In this document: positions 1-9,213 of the stretch, piece after piece | How the letters are laid out: each line of letters opens with the position of its first letter | How positions within the stretch are numbered: position 1 is the first letter of the stretch | Assembly (NCBI RefSeq): GCF_900104625.1 | Contig: NZ_FNVZ01000005.1 | Coordinates: 434,001 to 498,000 of the forward strand | DNA: 64,000 nucleotides | Reading direction: 5' to 3' | Source: Leptotrichia massiliensis | GTDB lineage: Bacteria; Fusobacteriota; Fusobacteriia; Fusobacteriales; Leptotrichiaceae | Program-made: the position numbers and the translations under genes | The notes under the pieces: model-generated | What the model was told of the DNA's origin: nothing | Seen by the model: only the letters and a program-made list of their open reading frames with translations | The model's database searches: none

Positions 1-599
1 CTGACATTGGAGTAGTGAATCTTGGCTCAATTGAAGAATTTGAGCATGAAAATGAGCGGTATCAGAATATTGCCGCACAGAAAAAAGATTTACTCGAAAG
101 CCGAGAAGCATTGCTTGGGTTTATTCAGGAAATTGAAGAGGAAGTTACAAGTAAATTTTTTATAGCTTATGAACAAATAAATAAAAATTTTCAGTATATG
201 TGTGAAACTATTTTAAATGGAGCAAAAGGGCTGATTAAAATGACAGATCCTGAAAACTTGCTTACAACTGGCTTGGAACTTAGTGTAAAATATAAAAATA
301 AGCCGGAACAGACTTTACTTTTACTTTCAGGTGGGGAAAAATCAATGCTTGCAGTATCCTTTATAATGGCAATCTTTATGTTTAAGCCGAGTCCATTTAC
401 TTTCTTTGATGAAATTGAGGCGGCACTGGATGAAAAAAATACAAAAAAAATTGTAGAGCTTCTGCATCAGTTTATTGACAAATCGCAGTTTATATTAATT
501 ACTCATAATAAGGAAACAATGAAGGGTTCTCATAGACTTTATGGGGTTACGATGAATAAGGAAATTGGGGAAACTAAAATTGTTTCGGTGGACGTGTAA
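1..599 (+). CDS. smc: Chromosome partition protein SMC, C-terminal part (5' end outside window)
   Basis: The reading frame is already open at the left edge (first complete codon at base 3) and ends at TAA 597-599, so this is the 3' part of a longer gene. The visible piece is an SMC/ABC-type ATPase head. It starts with the conserved Asn-Leu-Gly-Ser-Ile-Glu-Glu-Phe segment that follows the coiled coil, then has the ABC signature LSGGEKSM and a Walker B run FFDEIEAALDE followed by the ITHNKETM D/H-loop region. SMC dimers with ScpAB compact and segregate the chromosome. RecN and other SMC-like proteins have a different pre-signature segment, so SMC is the best call. The GTG at base 15 is an internal Val codon, not a start. 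Confidence 0.9.
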   Translation, partial: DIGVVNLGSIEEFEHENERYQNIAAQKKDLLESREALLGFIQEIEEEVTSKFFIAYEQINKNFQYMCETILNGAKGLIKMTDPENLLTTGLELSVKYKNKPEQTLLLLSGGEKSMLAVSFIMAIFMFKPSPFTFFDEIEAALDEKNTKKIVELLHQFIDKSQFILITHNKETMKGSHRLYGVTMNKEIGETKIVSVDV

Positions 600-770
600 T
601 TTAATAAACTTTTTTACTGGAAATTTTTTGATATTTTTGATAGAATATAGGTAAAATTTATAATATATAAAAATTACTTTAAAGCTGAATTTCAAATTAA
701 AAAACATTTAATTTTTTTTATATTAAAGAAATTTAGTTATATAAAGTACGATTAAAACTTGAAAGGAGAT

Positions 771-794
771 ATGTGTAAAAAGATTTTCACATAA
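771..794 (+). promoter_or_regulatory. Seven-codon micro-ORF with strong ribosome site in the leader of the hydrolase gene
   Basis: AAAGGAGAT at 762-770 is the best Shine-Dalgarno sequence in this leader. It directly precedes ATG at 771, which opens a seven-codon frame (Met-Cys-Lys-Lys-Ile-Phe-Thr) ending at TAA 792-794. The hydrolase ATG at 803 is eight bases further on and has only a weak GAGA before it. This looks like a short leader peptide with possible translational coupling. It could also be a chance frame between a distant ribosome site and its gene. Confidence 0.3.
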
Positions 795-802
795 TTGAGA
801 AA

Positions 803-2104
803 ATGTTAAAAAAATTATTAGGTTTAGTAGCAATATTTTTGTTATCAGTTATAGGTTTTGCTGATGTAGATATTTCACAGATAGCGAGTGATTATCCATA
901 TAAAGATAGTGCAATAGCGGCAACAGTTCTTGGAACACCTGCTGATCAGCAGTACAAATTTAAAAACCCAAAGGGTCCAAAAGTTAGAAAATTTACGACA
1001 ACCAAAAAGATTCCTGAAATATTAAGACAATGGAAGGATTATGAGTATGGTGTATGGACTCAAAAAGGTAAAAAAGCACCACTTATGATTATAATTTCAG
1101 GAACAGGTTCACTTTATAACAGTGGAATGTCACTTTATTTAGCAAATGTTTTTTATGACAAGGGATACAATGTAATTGCATTTAGCTCACCAACAACAAT
1201 GCCTTATATTGTAAGTCAAAGTAAAAATACATATGCAGGGTATATAAAAGATGAAACGACACAAATGTATTCTTTGATAAGTCAGGCTATTTCAAAAGAA
1301 AAAGGCGATGGAATGAAAATTGATAAAACTTATATCGGCGGTTACAGTTTAGGTGGTTTTCAGTCACTTTTACTTCATGAACTTGATGAAAAAAATAATA
1401 GAAGAATTGGAATTAACAAATCATTATTATTAAATTCACCAATTAGTATTTTAACTGCAACACAGAATTTAGACAATTTTTTGGTGAAAAATGGAATTTA
1501 CGATGCTAGAAGTTTGGAAAAATATATGGATACAATATTTAGCAGACTTATGTATGATGACACAATAAAAATAAAAGATATAGAATTTTCAAACTTAACT
1601 ACTTCATTAGGAAAATTAGGACTTGGAGAAAAAGATTTTGAAGTATTGACAGGGCTATTATTTCGATTTTATTCAGCTAATATGACTTTTGCTGGAGAAG
1701 TGTTCAGCGGTAGAAACGCAACTGGTAGACTTTCAGATAAAAAATCTTACAAACGTTTTGATTCTGTTTCAAAAGAATTTAGAGAAGGTTTGTCTGTTGC
1801 ATTTGATGAATATGCAAAAGAAATTTTGTATCCATATTTGAAGAAAAATAGAAATCCTAATCTTGATTTTAATGAATTTGTAGAAGAATTTGATTTAAAA
1901 CATAGTCAAGATTTTATAAATAGAAATAATAAAAATATTATATTTATAACATCTACAAATGATGTACTGTATTCGAGTCAGGATTTAGATTATATAGAAA
2001 ATACATTTTCAAATAAAGTTCTGATACCGTTTGGTGGACATACAGGTGTTTTATGGCATAAAGATGTGGCAAATTTAATGGTAGATAAATTGGAGGAAAA
2101 TTAG
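803..2104 (+). CDS. Exported alpha/beta-hydrolase-like protein upstream of mlaA
   Basis: A 433-residue protein with a Sec signal peptide (residues about 1-20, ending SVIGFA). The hydrolase fold is indicated by a core strand MIIISGTGS near residue 96, a nucleophile elbow GYSLGG with Ser182, and a late pair of candidate acid and base residues, Asp387 (STNDVL) and His413 (GGHTG). A serine hydrolase or esterase acting in the periplasm is therefore likely; the substrate is unknown. The gene ends two bases before mlaA begins, so the two are surely co-transcribed, which suggests a role in lipid or envelope maintenance. The start at 803 is the only ATG that keeps the signal peptide. Confidence 0.7.
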   Translation: MLKKLLGLVAIFLLSVIGFADVDISQIASDYPYKDSAIAATVLGTPADQQYKFKNPKGPKVRKFTTTKKIPEILRQWKDYEYGVWTQKGKKAPLMIIISGTGSLYNSGMSLYLANVFYDKGYNVIAFSSPTTMPYIVSQSKNTYAGYIKDETTQMYSLISQAISKEKGDGMKIDKTYIGGYSLGGFQSLLLHELDEKNNRRIGINKSLLLNSPISILTATQNLDNFLVKNGIYDARSLEKYMDTIFSRLMYDDTIKIKDIEFSNLTTSLGKLGLGEKDFEVLTGLLFRFYSANMTFAGEVFSGRNATGRLSDKKSYKRFDSVSKEFREGLSVAFDEYAKEILYPYLKKNRNPNLDFNEFVEEFDLKHSQDFINRNNKNIIFITSTNDVLYSSQDLDYIENTFSNKVLIPFGGHTGVLWHKDVANLMVDKLEEN

Positions 2105-2106
2105 AA

Positions 2107-3087
2107 ATGGCACAAAAAAATAAATTATTAATGTTTGGAACAATTTTGATTGTTGCAACAATTGGACATTCTAAAATGTTGGAAATTAAGAATGAAAATA
2201 CAATAATGTTTATCGAAGAAAATGAAAAGGAAGTAAATGATGACCTTTTTGTAGAATTCGTTGATGGAAAAATAGCAGAAACGCCTGATAAAAATATTGA
2301 TTTGGTTTCACAAACGAATATAAAAACGAAAAAAAATAAAGTTGATAAAAATAAATACATTGCTTTTGAGCAAGATGGTTATGGAATATTGGCGGCAAAT
2401 TTGGAAGAATTGGATGAAGATTACATTGCTTCAAGTCAAGTATTCCAGTTAACAGGTATAAATGACTCATTAGAGCCATTTAATCGGAGAATGTACGCTT
2501 TTAATACACAGCTTGATAGAAAAGTACTTTATCCAGCTTCACGTGTTTATGCAGCAGTTGTTCCAAAACCAATAAGAAAGGGAATTTCAAATTTCTATAA
2601 CAATTTTAGTGAAATACCAACATTTGTAAATTCACTGTTACAGCTAAAACCTGGAAAAGCAGTAAATGCACTTGGAAGATTTGTTGTAAATTCAACAGTA
2701 GGAATACTAGGGGTAGCGGATGTTGCTAAAAATATGGGAATGAAAAGAGATCCTGAAACAATGGGAGACACATTAGGACATTATGGGGTTGGAACAGGTT
2801 CTTATCTAGTATTGCCAATGTTTGGACCAAGTAATATAAGAGATGCAATTGGAACAGGAATAGACACGGTAACAGAAGGTGCAGTAAGAGGTGTAGCTGA
2901 AGAAAAACTGTTTTTTGATACGGGAGTTTTTGATAAAACAGTTTATGGATTTACAAGACCAGTTGTAACAGGACTGAATGCACGTTCTATGCTTAGTATG
3001 AGATATGGGGATTTGAATTCTCCGTTTGAATATGATTTAGTGAGAGCTCTTTATCATAATTACAGAAAAATACAAGTTGTGAAATAA
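2107..3087 (+). CDS. mlaA: MlaA (VacJ) family phospholipid-transport protein
   Basis: A 326-residue protein. The MlaA domain begins near residue 117 with the diagnostic SLEPFNRRMYAFN segment, continues with KPIRKGISNFYNNFSEIP and the VNSTVGILGVADVA region, and has the loop GHYGVGTGSYLVLPMFGPS. In proteobacteria MlaA is an outer-membrane lipoprotein that passes mislocalised phospholipid from the outer leaflet to MlaC. Here the N-terminus is a hydrophobic signal-like segment (residues 6-21) with no lipobox Cys, and I see no Cys anywhere in the protein. A stretch of about 90 acidic or polar residues separates it from the domain. No mlaBCDEF genes lie in the window. ATG 2107 follows the hydrolase stop by two bases. 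Confidence 0.88.
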   Translation: MAQKNKLLMFGTILIVATIGHSKMLEIKNENTIMFIEENEKEVNDDLFVEFVDGKIAETPDKNIDLVSQTNIKTKKNKVDKNKYIAFEQDGYGILAANLEELDEDYIASSQVFQLTGINDSLEPFNRRMYAFNTQLDRKVLYPASRVYAAVVPKPIRKGISNFYNNFSEIPTFVNSLLQLKPGKAVNALGRFVVNSTVGILGVADVAKNMGMKRDPETMGDTLGHYGVGTGSYLVLPMFGPSNIRDAIGTGIDTVTEGAVRGVAEEKLFFDTGVFDKTVYGFTRPVVTGLNARSMLSMRYGDLNSPFEYDLVRALYHNYRKIQVVK

Positions 3088-3146
3088 AAAGTTTAAAATT
3101 GTTCTACTAAAAAATTATTTTCGTGAAAATATAGGAGGAAATTGAT

Positions 3147-4391
3147 ATGAGTCACATAAAAGATGTGGATTTAGAAGTGTACAATGCAATTGTGGAAGAG
3201 GAAAAAAGACAGGAGGAAGGAATTGAGCTGATTGCTTCTGAAAATTTTGTTTCAAAGGCTGTGATGGAGGCCGCAGGTTCTGTATTTACAAATAAATATG
3301 CAGAAGGTTACCCTGAAAAGAGATATTACGGTGGATGTGCAAATGCTGATGTTGTAGAAAGCCTTGCAATTGAAAGATTGAAAAAAATATTTGGGGCAAA
3401 ATATGCAAACGTGCAGCCACATTCGGGATCTCAAGCAAATATGGGAGTTTATGTTGCACTGCTTGAAGCTGGAGATAAAATTTTGGGAATGAGCCTTAGT
3501 GCAGGTGGACATTTGACACATGGTTATAAAATCAATTTTTCAGGAAAAAATTACATTGGATTGGAATATGGTCTAAATCCTGAAACAGAACTGATTGATT
3601 ATGAAGCAGTCAGAGAAATTGCATTAAGAGAAAAACCTAAAATGATAGTTGCAGGAGCAAGTGCTTATTCAAGAATAATTGATTTTAAAAAATTTAGAGA
3701 AATTGCTGATGAAATTGGTGCGTATTTGATGGTAGATATGGCTCATATCGCTGGACTCGTAGCTGCTGGACTTCATCCAAATCCAATAGAATATGCAGAT
3801 GTAGTAACTTCAACAACTCATAAAACTTTAAGAGGACCTCGTGGTGGAATAATTTTGACAAATAACGAAGAAATTGCAAAAAAAATTGATAAAACAATAT
3901 TCCCTGGAATACAAGGAGGACCATTGGTTCATATAATTGCTGCAAAAGCAGTTGCATTTAAAGAGGCACTTAGCCCAGAATACAAAAAATATCAGGAACA
4001 AGTGGCAAAAAATGCAAAAATTCTGTCAGAAGAATTAGTAAAAGGTGGACTTAGAATTGTAAGTGGCGGTACTGACAACCATTTAATGCTTGTTGATTTA
4101 CGTCCAATGGGAGTTACAGGAAAATTAGCCGAAGCAAAATTAGAAGAGGCTGGAATAACTTGTAATAAAAATGCTATTCCAAATGATCCTGAAAAACCAT
4201 TTGTTACAAGTGGAATAAGACTGGGAACACCTGCAATTACAGCTCGTGGATTTAAGGAAGAGGAAACAAAACAGGTAGCACAATTTATATTGACTGTTTT
4301 AGAAAATATAAATGACAGTGAAAAAATTACTCAAGTAAAAGAGCAAGTTTTAAAGTTAACAGAAAAATTTCCACTTTATAAAAATAAATAA
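3147..4391 (+). CDS. glyA: Serine hydroxymethyltransferase
   Basis: A 414-residue PLP enzyme converting serine and tetrahydrofolate to glycine and 5,10-methylene-THF in the cytosol. Family landmarks are all present: LIASENF (residues 28-34), [20 protein letters not shown] (92-98), VDMAHIAG (196-203, with the PLP-stacking Asp and His), and the Schiff-base lysine in [14 protein letters not shown] (Lys226). Full length for the bacterial family. AGGAGG (3133-3138) lies eight bases before ATG 3147. It is followed after 25 bases or fewer by rph, so the two probably form an operon. No glycine riboswitch was seen in the 59-base gap upstream. Confidence 0.97.
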   Translation: MSHIKDVDLEVYNAIVEEEKRQEEGIELIASENFVSKAVMEAAGSVFTNKYAEGYPEKRYYGGCANADVVESLAIERLKKIFGAKYANVQPHSGSQANMGVYVALLEAGDKILGMSLSAGGHLTHGYKINFSGKNYIGLEYGLNPETELIDYEAVREIALREKPKMIVAGASAYSRIIDFKKFREIADEIGAYLMVDMAHIAGLVAAGLHPNPIEYADVVTSTTHKTLRGPRGGIILTNNEEIAKKIDKTIFPGIQGGPLVHIIAAKAVAFKEALSPEYKKYQEQVAKNAKILSEELVKGGLRIVSGGTDNHLMLVDLRPMGVTGKLAEAKLEEAGITCNKNAIPNDPEKPFVTSGIRLGTPAITARGFKEEETKQVAQFILTVLENINDSEKITQVKEQVLKLTEKFPLYKNK

Positions 4392-4416
4392 AATGGAAAA
4401 TAAATTAGGAGAAAAT

Positions 4417-5112
4417 GTGAGAAAAAATAATAGAAAAAATGATGAAATGAGAGAAGTAAAAGTAACAAAAAATTACATTATTCATCCAGAAGGTTCAGTT
4501 TTAATCGAATTTGGGAACACAAAAGTTATTTGTAATGCAACAGTTGAAGAAAAAATACCAAGGTGGCTTAAAGGAACAGGATCAGGATGGATAACGGCAG
4601 AATACAGCATGCTTCCAAGAGCAACAAATGCACGTGTCCAAAGGGAATCAACAAAAGGAAAACTTTCTGGAAGAACGATGGAAATCCAACGTTTAATTGG
4701 AAGAGCACTAAGAGCTGCAATAGACTTGGAAAAATTAGGAGAAAGAACAATAATGATAGACTGCGATGTAATTCAGGCAGACGGCGGTACAAGAACAGCT
4801 TCAATTACAGGAGCCTATCTCGCTTTGGAACTGGCAATTGAAAAATTGATAGATGAAGGAAAACTAAAAGAAATTCCAATAAAATCAAAAGTTGCAGCAA
4901 TAAGTGTTGGGAAAGTTCGAAATGAACTTTTACTTGATTTAGAATATGAAGAAGACTCAAGAGCTGATGTAGATATGAACATTGTAATGAACGACAAAGG
5001 CGAATTTATTGAACTACAAGGTACAGGAGAAGAAGCAACTTTTACTCATGCGGAATTATTGAAGTTTATTGAATTATCAAAAAATGCCTTTCATAAGTTA
5101 TTTAGTTTATAA
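4417..5112 (+). CDS. rph: Ribonuclease PH
   Basis: A phosphorolytic 3'-5' exoribonuclease that trims tRNA 3' ends. Recognisable segments are [20 protein letters not shown], the Arg-rich [16 protein letters not shown] phosphate and RNA-binding run, and the [20 protein letters not shown] active-site stretch. I chose the GTG at 4417. It has TTAGGAGAA at 4405-4413 in front of it and gives an N-terminus (Met-Arg-Lys-Asn...) that lines up with the usual MRxDGR start of RNase PH, for 231 residues. A longer in-frame ATG at 4393, one base after the glyA stop, would add eight residues (239) and cannot be excluded. Co-transcribed with glyA. Confidence 0.93.
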   Translation: MRKNNRKNDEMREVKVTKNYIIHPEGSVLIEFGNTKVICNATVEEKIPRWLKGTGSGWITAEYSMLPRATNARVQRESTKGKLSGRTMEIQRLIGRALRAAIDLEKLGERTIMIDCDVIQADGGTRTASITGAYLALELAIEKLIDEGKLKEIPIKSKVAAISVGKVRNELLLDLEYEEDSRADVDMNIVMNDKGEFIELQGTGEEATFTHAELLKFIELSKNAFHKLFSL

Positions 5113-5226
5113 ATTAAGATTAAATTTGAAATATTTAAACAAAGACTAATTATAGTAATCAACCTAAATAAAGTACATGTTAAAAAATTTTAGAAATCTG
5201 AATAAAAAATATAAAATTTAGAAAGG

Positions 5227-5841
5227 ATGGTGAAAGAATATATGAAGAAAAGTGGAATGGAAAAATTATTTGACGAGTATATGAAAAAAATACAGGCTGG
5301 AGATACGAAGGCTATAAATGAAATTGGTCTTATTTTTCAAAATAATTATGATAATGAAAATGCGAAAAAGTGGTTTTTGAAGGCTATTGAAGCTGGAGAT
5401 TATGAATGTGCGAATAACTTAGGGTATCTTTACGCTAGCCAACATGATTTTGAGAATGCTGAAAAGTATTATTTGATTGCAATTGAAAATGAAGATTATG
5501 ATGCATTAAATAATTTAGCAATTTTATATGAACAAAATGGTAAAAATGAAGAAGCTGAGAAATATTACCTAAAAGCAATTGAAAAAAATTGTGAAGGAGC
5601 TAAGGAAAATTTACTTATATTTTATAATACAACAAATCAAACTGAAAAATTGAAAGATATTTATTTACAAATGGCTTGGAAAGATGATGTTAATGCAATG
5701 AACCGTTTAGGGATGATTTTTGGAAATGAAGGAAATTTTAAGGAATCTGAGAAATGGTTTTTGAAGGCTGCGGCACTTGGGGATGAGCATGCGAAAAGCA
5801 ATTTAAAAGTGCTAAGAAGTAGTTTGAAAAAGTCTAATTAA
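5227..5841 (+). CDS. TPR / Sel1-like repeat protein
   Basis: Up to 204 residues made of about five tandem 35-36-residue helical repeats with the pattern A..WFLKAIEAGDYECANNLGYLY, typical of Sel1-like and TPR proteins. There is no signal peptide or membrane segment, so it is probably a cytosolic protein-protein interaction scaffold; partners are unknown. The first ATG (5227) overlaps its own AAAGG ribosome site. ATG 5242 (Met-Lys-Lys-Ser-Gly) or GTG 5230 is more likely to be the true start. It stands alone between rph and crr. Similar repeat proteins recur at 9.2, 21-24 and 43.6 kb. Confidence 0.75.
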   Translation: MVKEYMKKSGMEKLFDEYMKKIQAGDTKAINEIGLIFQNNYDNENAKKWFLKAIEAGDYECANNLGYLYASQHDFENAEKYYLIAIENEDYDALNNLAILYEQNGKNEEAEKYYLKAIEKNCEGAKENLLIFYNTTNQTEKLKDIYLQMAWKDDVNAMNRLGMIFGNEGNFKESEKWFLKAAALGDEHAKSNLKVLRSSLKKSN

Positions 5842-5912
5842 AAATAAATGCATATAAAAAGTATTTAGTAAAATAAAAAAATAAAATTTTGATTGGATTG
5901 TCAAATTAAGAT

Positions 5913-5941
5913 TTGACTAATTTCATTATATATGGTAACAT
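5913..5941 (+). promoter_or_regulatory. Predicted sigma-70 type promoter for crr
   Basis: TTGACT (5913-5918), a 17-base spacer, then TAACAT (5936-5941) with an extended -10 TG at 5933-5934. It lies 47 bases before the crr start codon and there is no competing gene in between. Confidence 0.55.
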
Positions 5942-5988
5942 AAAAATAAGATAATTAAATATAAAATAAATAAATTGGAGGAATTAGA

Positions 5989-6507
5989 ATGGGATTATTT
6001 GATTTATTCAAAAAAGGTAAAAAAGAAGATGATGTTAAACAGGAATTTGACGGAAAAGTAAAAGCACCTATTTCAGGGAACCTATTACCTTTATCAGAAG
6101 TACCTGATGAAGTTTTCGCACAAAAAATGGTAGGAGATGGAATTGCTATCGAACCAACTGCGTCAGGAGTAATGTTAGCACCAGCTTCTGGAAGAGTAGA
6201 AAAAATCTTTGATACTAATCATGCTTTCAGTATTGTAACACCTTCTGGAATCGAAATTTTTGTTCACTTCGGAATGGATACAGTTCAATTGGAAGGAAAA
6301 GGATTTGAAAGAATCGCTGAAGAAGGAGCAGTAGTAAAAGTAGGAGATCCATTAATTAAATATGATTATGATTTCTTAAAAGCAAATGCAAAATCAATTA
6401 TCACACCAGTAATTATTTCAAACTATGAAGATTATGCTTCATTAAACCCAGTTGAATCTGGAACTGCAACAGCTGGAGAAACAGTTGTACTAAATGTTCA
6501 AAAATAA
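5989..6507 (+). CDS. crr: PTS glucose-type IIA component (EIIA-Glc/Crr), stand-alone
   Basis: A 172-residue soluble IIA protein of the glucose family. The fold markers are APISGNLLPLSEVPDEVFAQKMVGDG, TASGVMLAPASG, IFDTNHAF (His78) and IFVHFGMDTVQLEGKGF. His93 in the last segment matches the phosphorylated His90 of the E. coli protein and His78 matches His75. It receives phosphate from HPr and passes it to a membrane IIB/IIC unit. No IIB/IIC, ptsH or ptsI gene is nearby, so it must serve transporters encoded elsewhere. AGGAGG-like TGGAGGAATTAG precedes ATG 5989. It has its own promoter and terminator, so it appears monocistronic. Confidence 0.93.
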   Translation: MGLFDLFKKGKKEDDVKQEFDGKVKAPISGNLLPLSEVPDEVFAQKMVGDGIAIEPTASGVMLAPASGRVEKIFDTNHAFSIVTPSGIEIFVHFGMDTVQLEGKGFERIAEEGAVVKVGDPLIKYDYDFLKANAKSIITPVIISNYEDYASLNPVESGTATAGETVVLNVQK

Positions 6508-6529
6508 TTTAATAAAATAAATTCTATTC

Positions 6530-6579
6530 AAAAAATCTCTATTTAAGCAAGAGTATTTCTGCTTTTTTAGAGATTTTTT
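6530..6579. terminator. Bidirectional terminator between crr and the MATE pseudogene
   Basis: The arm AAAAAATCTCTA...AAGCA (6530-6549) pairs with TGCTT...TAGAGATTTTTT (6560-6579), with a three-base internal mismatch and a ten-base loop. There is an A-run on the left and a T-run on the right, so it can stop transcription from both converging genes. Confidence 0.85.
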
Positions 6580-7957
6580 ATTTTACAATTTTTATTACTT
6601 TTTTCCAATCGATAGCTTTTACTAAAATAAAGAATATTATTCCAGCCAGTGTATTTGAAAATAAATTTCCCCAGAATATTGAATAAAGTCCAAAATATTT
6701 TTGTGTTAATAAAATAAAAATATATCTTAATAGCCAAATTCTTAAAACAGACATAACTAATGGAATTGTTGTTCTTCCAAGTGCTATAAAAACTCCTTGT
6801 GCTATCATAAAAATACTAAATCCAATTACTGAATAAGTATAAATATGGAGAGCTTTATCAGCAATTTCTATTACTTTTGGAACTTTTGTAAAAGTTAATA
6901 CGAGTGGTAATGAAATAGGCAGGATTAAGGCAATAGTCAAAATTGAAATAGTAACGCCAGTTATCCAGCCCACCTTGAACACATCCTTAGATTTTTTTAC
7001 ATTTCCAATTCCCATATTTATACTAATCATTGAGGAAACGGTGGTTCCTATTGAGGATGGTAAAATAAAGCAGATTGCATTGATATTGGAAGCAATTCCC
7101 TAAGCATTTAAGGCAACAGCTCCAAATTTTTCCATTTCCTTATTTATAAGAAAAAATCCAAGATACAAGAAGGCGTAATTTAACATTGAAGGAAATCCGA
7201 TTTTTAATAATCGTTTTATAATTGGCAATTTTATTGTGTAACTTCGTAAATTAAGTTTTATATCTCCACTTTTTAAAAATAAATCGTAAAACATCCAGAT
7301 TGTAACAACTATGTAAGAAAAAAGTGATGCCATTACTGCACCCACAATTCCCATTTTTAAAACATATAAAAAAATTGAATTAAAAATAATTTTTAAAATT
7401 AATAAAAGAAAAATTCTAACAAATGTAACCTCAGGACGTCCAATCGCATTTTTTGAAGAATTGTAAATGGCAGCCAAAAATACAAAAGGCATTACCAGTG
7501 AATAAAGGGAAATATAGATATAGACATTGTTACGAATTTCAGAGGTTGTGTTATTTGAAATTAAAAGAGCTGTAAACATACATATAGGAATTAGTAAAAG
7601 CCCAATAAAAAAACTGAATACAAAAATTTGTAGCATCGTTTCCTTTACCGCTAACATTCTTCCTTTACCGTAAAGTCTACCTATCATAACAAGTGTAGCC
7701 ACGCCAAGCCCCTGCGAAAATGCAATCATAATATTTAGTACAGGCTGACTAAATGTAACTGAACTGGCAATTTCTACACTTGTGAGTCTGTTTAGAAATA
7801 AACTGTCTGAGAGTGGGATAAGTGCTTGAATAATTCCGACCAGCAATGTTGGAATAGACAAAAAAAGTAAAGTATTAATAACTCTTCCATTAAAAAGTTT
7901 TCTTGGATAATTATTTATTTTTGCTTGTTTTTTCGCTATTTTAAATTTTCTAGACAT
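6578..7957 (-). pseudogene. MATE-family multidrug efflux protein interrupted by an in-frame amber codon
   Basis: Read on the minus strand, 7957-7103 encodes the first 285 residues of a MATE transporter (about seven membrane helices, with the family's IPTLLVGIIQALIPLSDSLF start). The frame then meets TAG at 7102-7100. It reads on in the same frame as Gly-Ile-Ala-Ser-Asn-Ile-Asn-Ala through the remaining helices to the stop at 6578. The two halves together give 458 residues, the normal MATE length, and the lesion sits inside the conserved segment that starts the second half. No base is gained or lost, so this is a nonsense substitution. TAG is used as a normal stop elsewhere (for example at 2102-2104). 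An internal ATG at 7030 could start the C-terminal half but would not make a working transporter. Confidence 0.88.
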
Positions 7958-8104
7958 TTTAATGTAAATTTTCTTATCAGTATGATTTTTTTATAAATAA
8001 TTTTTACTTGTGGGAAAATTAATTGTATGTTAAAATAAAAGGAGTCTAGAAATTAAAAAAATAAATTTAGATATTATTTTAATTATACTATCTAAGGAGT
8101 TAAA

Positions 8105-8899
8105 ATGAAACAAAAAAACATATTTTTAGAAGGATTAGATTCTTTTACGCTACATATTTTAGCTATTTCGTTTATGATATTAGATCATTCGTGGAATGTA
8201 TTTTTTGTTAATCAGAATCAGATATGGATGAATCTTTTAGGCAGGCTTGCCTTTCCTATTTTTGCCTTTATGCTTGTAGAGGGGTTTTATAAAACGAAGA
8301 ATAGGAGTAAATATTTAAAGCGTATTTTTATTTTTGCTGTTATTTCAGAAATACCTTTTAATCTTTTGGTAAGTACTTCTGTATTTGGGAGTCCATCGAT
8401 ATTTTTTCCATATAATAATGTTTTGTGGACTTTTGGGATTGCTTTATATATGCTAGTTTTGTTTGAAAAAATTAAAAATAAAGATAACTTACCTGTAACA
8501 GTAAAAATTTTTGGAAAAATTATTATAAGTATTTTAGCTATGTTTATTACACGCCTTATAGTTAGTGATTACCGAGAATATGGAATTATGATGGTTTTAG
8601 TATTTTATTTTTTCAGAAGTAAAAAATGGTGGAATTTTATAGCTCAAGTCATCTTATTAGCATGGATAAATATTTTTCTTATATGGGGATATAATGTTAC
8701 TTTAAACTGTTTTGGAAATGAAATAAATGTATCATCACAATCATTTGCAATATTTTCATTAGTTTTTATATGGCTCTACAATGGAAAGCAAGGTATTCAT
8801 AATAAAATTACAAAATATATGTTTTACAGTTTTTATCCATTACATCTTTTGTTAATTGTAATGATTTATATTTTTTTTAAGAAATACATCATTTATTGA
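8105..8899 (+). CDS. TraX family integral membrane protein
   Basis: 264 residues with about eight hydrophobic helices. The N-terminal pattern LDSFTLHILAISFMILDHSW, then LGRLAFPIFAFMLVEGFYKTKNRSKYLKRIF, is typical of the TraX family. Its namesake N-acetylates F pilin, but most chromosomal members are uncharacterised membrane acyltransferase-like proteins. There are no conjugation genes nearby, so pilin acetylation should not be assumed. AAGGAG at 8094-8099 gives a clear start at ATG 8105. It is divergent from the MATE pseudogene. Confidence 0.8.
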   Translation: MKQKNIFLEGLDSFTLHILAISFMILDHSWNVFFVNQNQIWMNLLGRLAFPIFAFMLVEGFYKTKNRSKYLKRIFIFAVISEIPFNLLVSTSVFGSPSIFFPYNNVLWTFGIALYMLVLFEKIKNKDNLPVTVKIFGKIIISILAMFITRLIVSDYREYGIMMVLVFYFFRSKKWWNFIAQVILLAWINIFLIWGYNVTLNCFGNEINVSSQSFAIFSLVFIWLYNGKQGIHNKITKYMFYSFYPLHLLLIVMIYIFFKKYIIY

Positions 8900-9005
8900 A
8901 CTAAATGATATAAGTATTGTAACAAAAAACGGATTTAATTATAAATTTATAGAAATTCCTAATAGTAAAATAGGGCGAAAGATTGGTATAGAAATATTTA
9001 ATTAA
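8898..9005 (+). pseudogene. Remnant of an unidentified gene (35-codon 3' fragment)
   Basis: Directly overlapping the traX-like stop, another frame (8898-9005) reads as a plausible protein tail. It starts Glu-Leu-Asn-Asp-Ile-Ser-Ile-Val and ends Gly-Ile-Glu-Ile-Phe-Asn before TAA 9003-9005. It has no start codon or ribosome site of its own and is followed at once by a terminator. It looks like the decayed 3' end of a deleted gene. I do not recognise the family. Confidence 0.35.
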
Positions 9006-9032
9006 AGGCTGGAATTTTTTTCAGTCTTTTTT
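9004..9032 (+). terminator. Rho-independent terminator after the traX-like gene and gene remnant
   Basis: AAAGGCTG (9004-9011) pairs with CAGTCTTT (9022-9029, one G-T pair) and runs into a T tract to 9032. Confidence 0.7.
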
Positions 9033-9095
9033 GTATGGTGAAAGGCATAACCCTATAAAAAAATAACTTTAATTTTATAAATTTTTTGATTTCTG

Positions 9096-9125
9096 CTCTT
9101 TAAATGGGAAATAGTATAAAATGGA
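9096..9125 (+). repeat. Solo right end of the dispersed TIR repeat
   Basis: CTTTAAATGGGAAATAGTATAAAATGG resembles the right terminus of the repeat copies at 33.3-33.7 and 34.8-35.1 kb (TTTAAATGG.G.TTAGTAT form). The rest of the 8900-9213 gap holds the gene remnant and terminator listed above and a -10-like TATAAT at 9144-9149 ahead of the lipoprotein gene. Confidence 0.4.
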
Positions 9126-9213
9126 ATATAAACAAAAATGAGGTATAATATTATTGTATAAAATTTAAAATATAAATTTTGTTAATACTGAAAAAATATA
9201 GAAAGGGCAAGTT

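Noticed and set aside
3088-3146. Glycine riboswitch before glyA
   Set aside because: The gap is only 59 bases with none of the conserved glycine aptamer features.
8105-8899. Conjugation or F-pilus function suggested by the TraX name
   Set aside because: No other conjugation gene is in the window, and most TraX-family proteins are chromosomal and unrelated to plasmid transfer.
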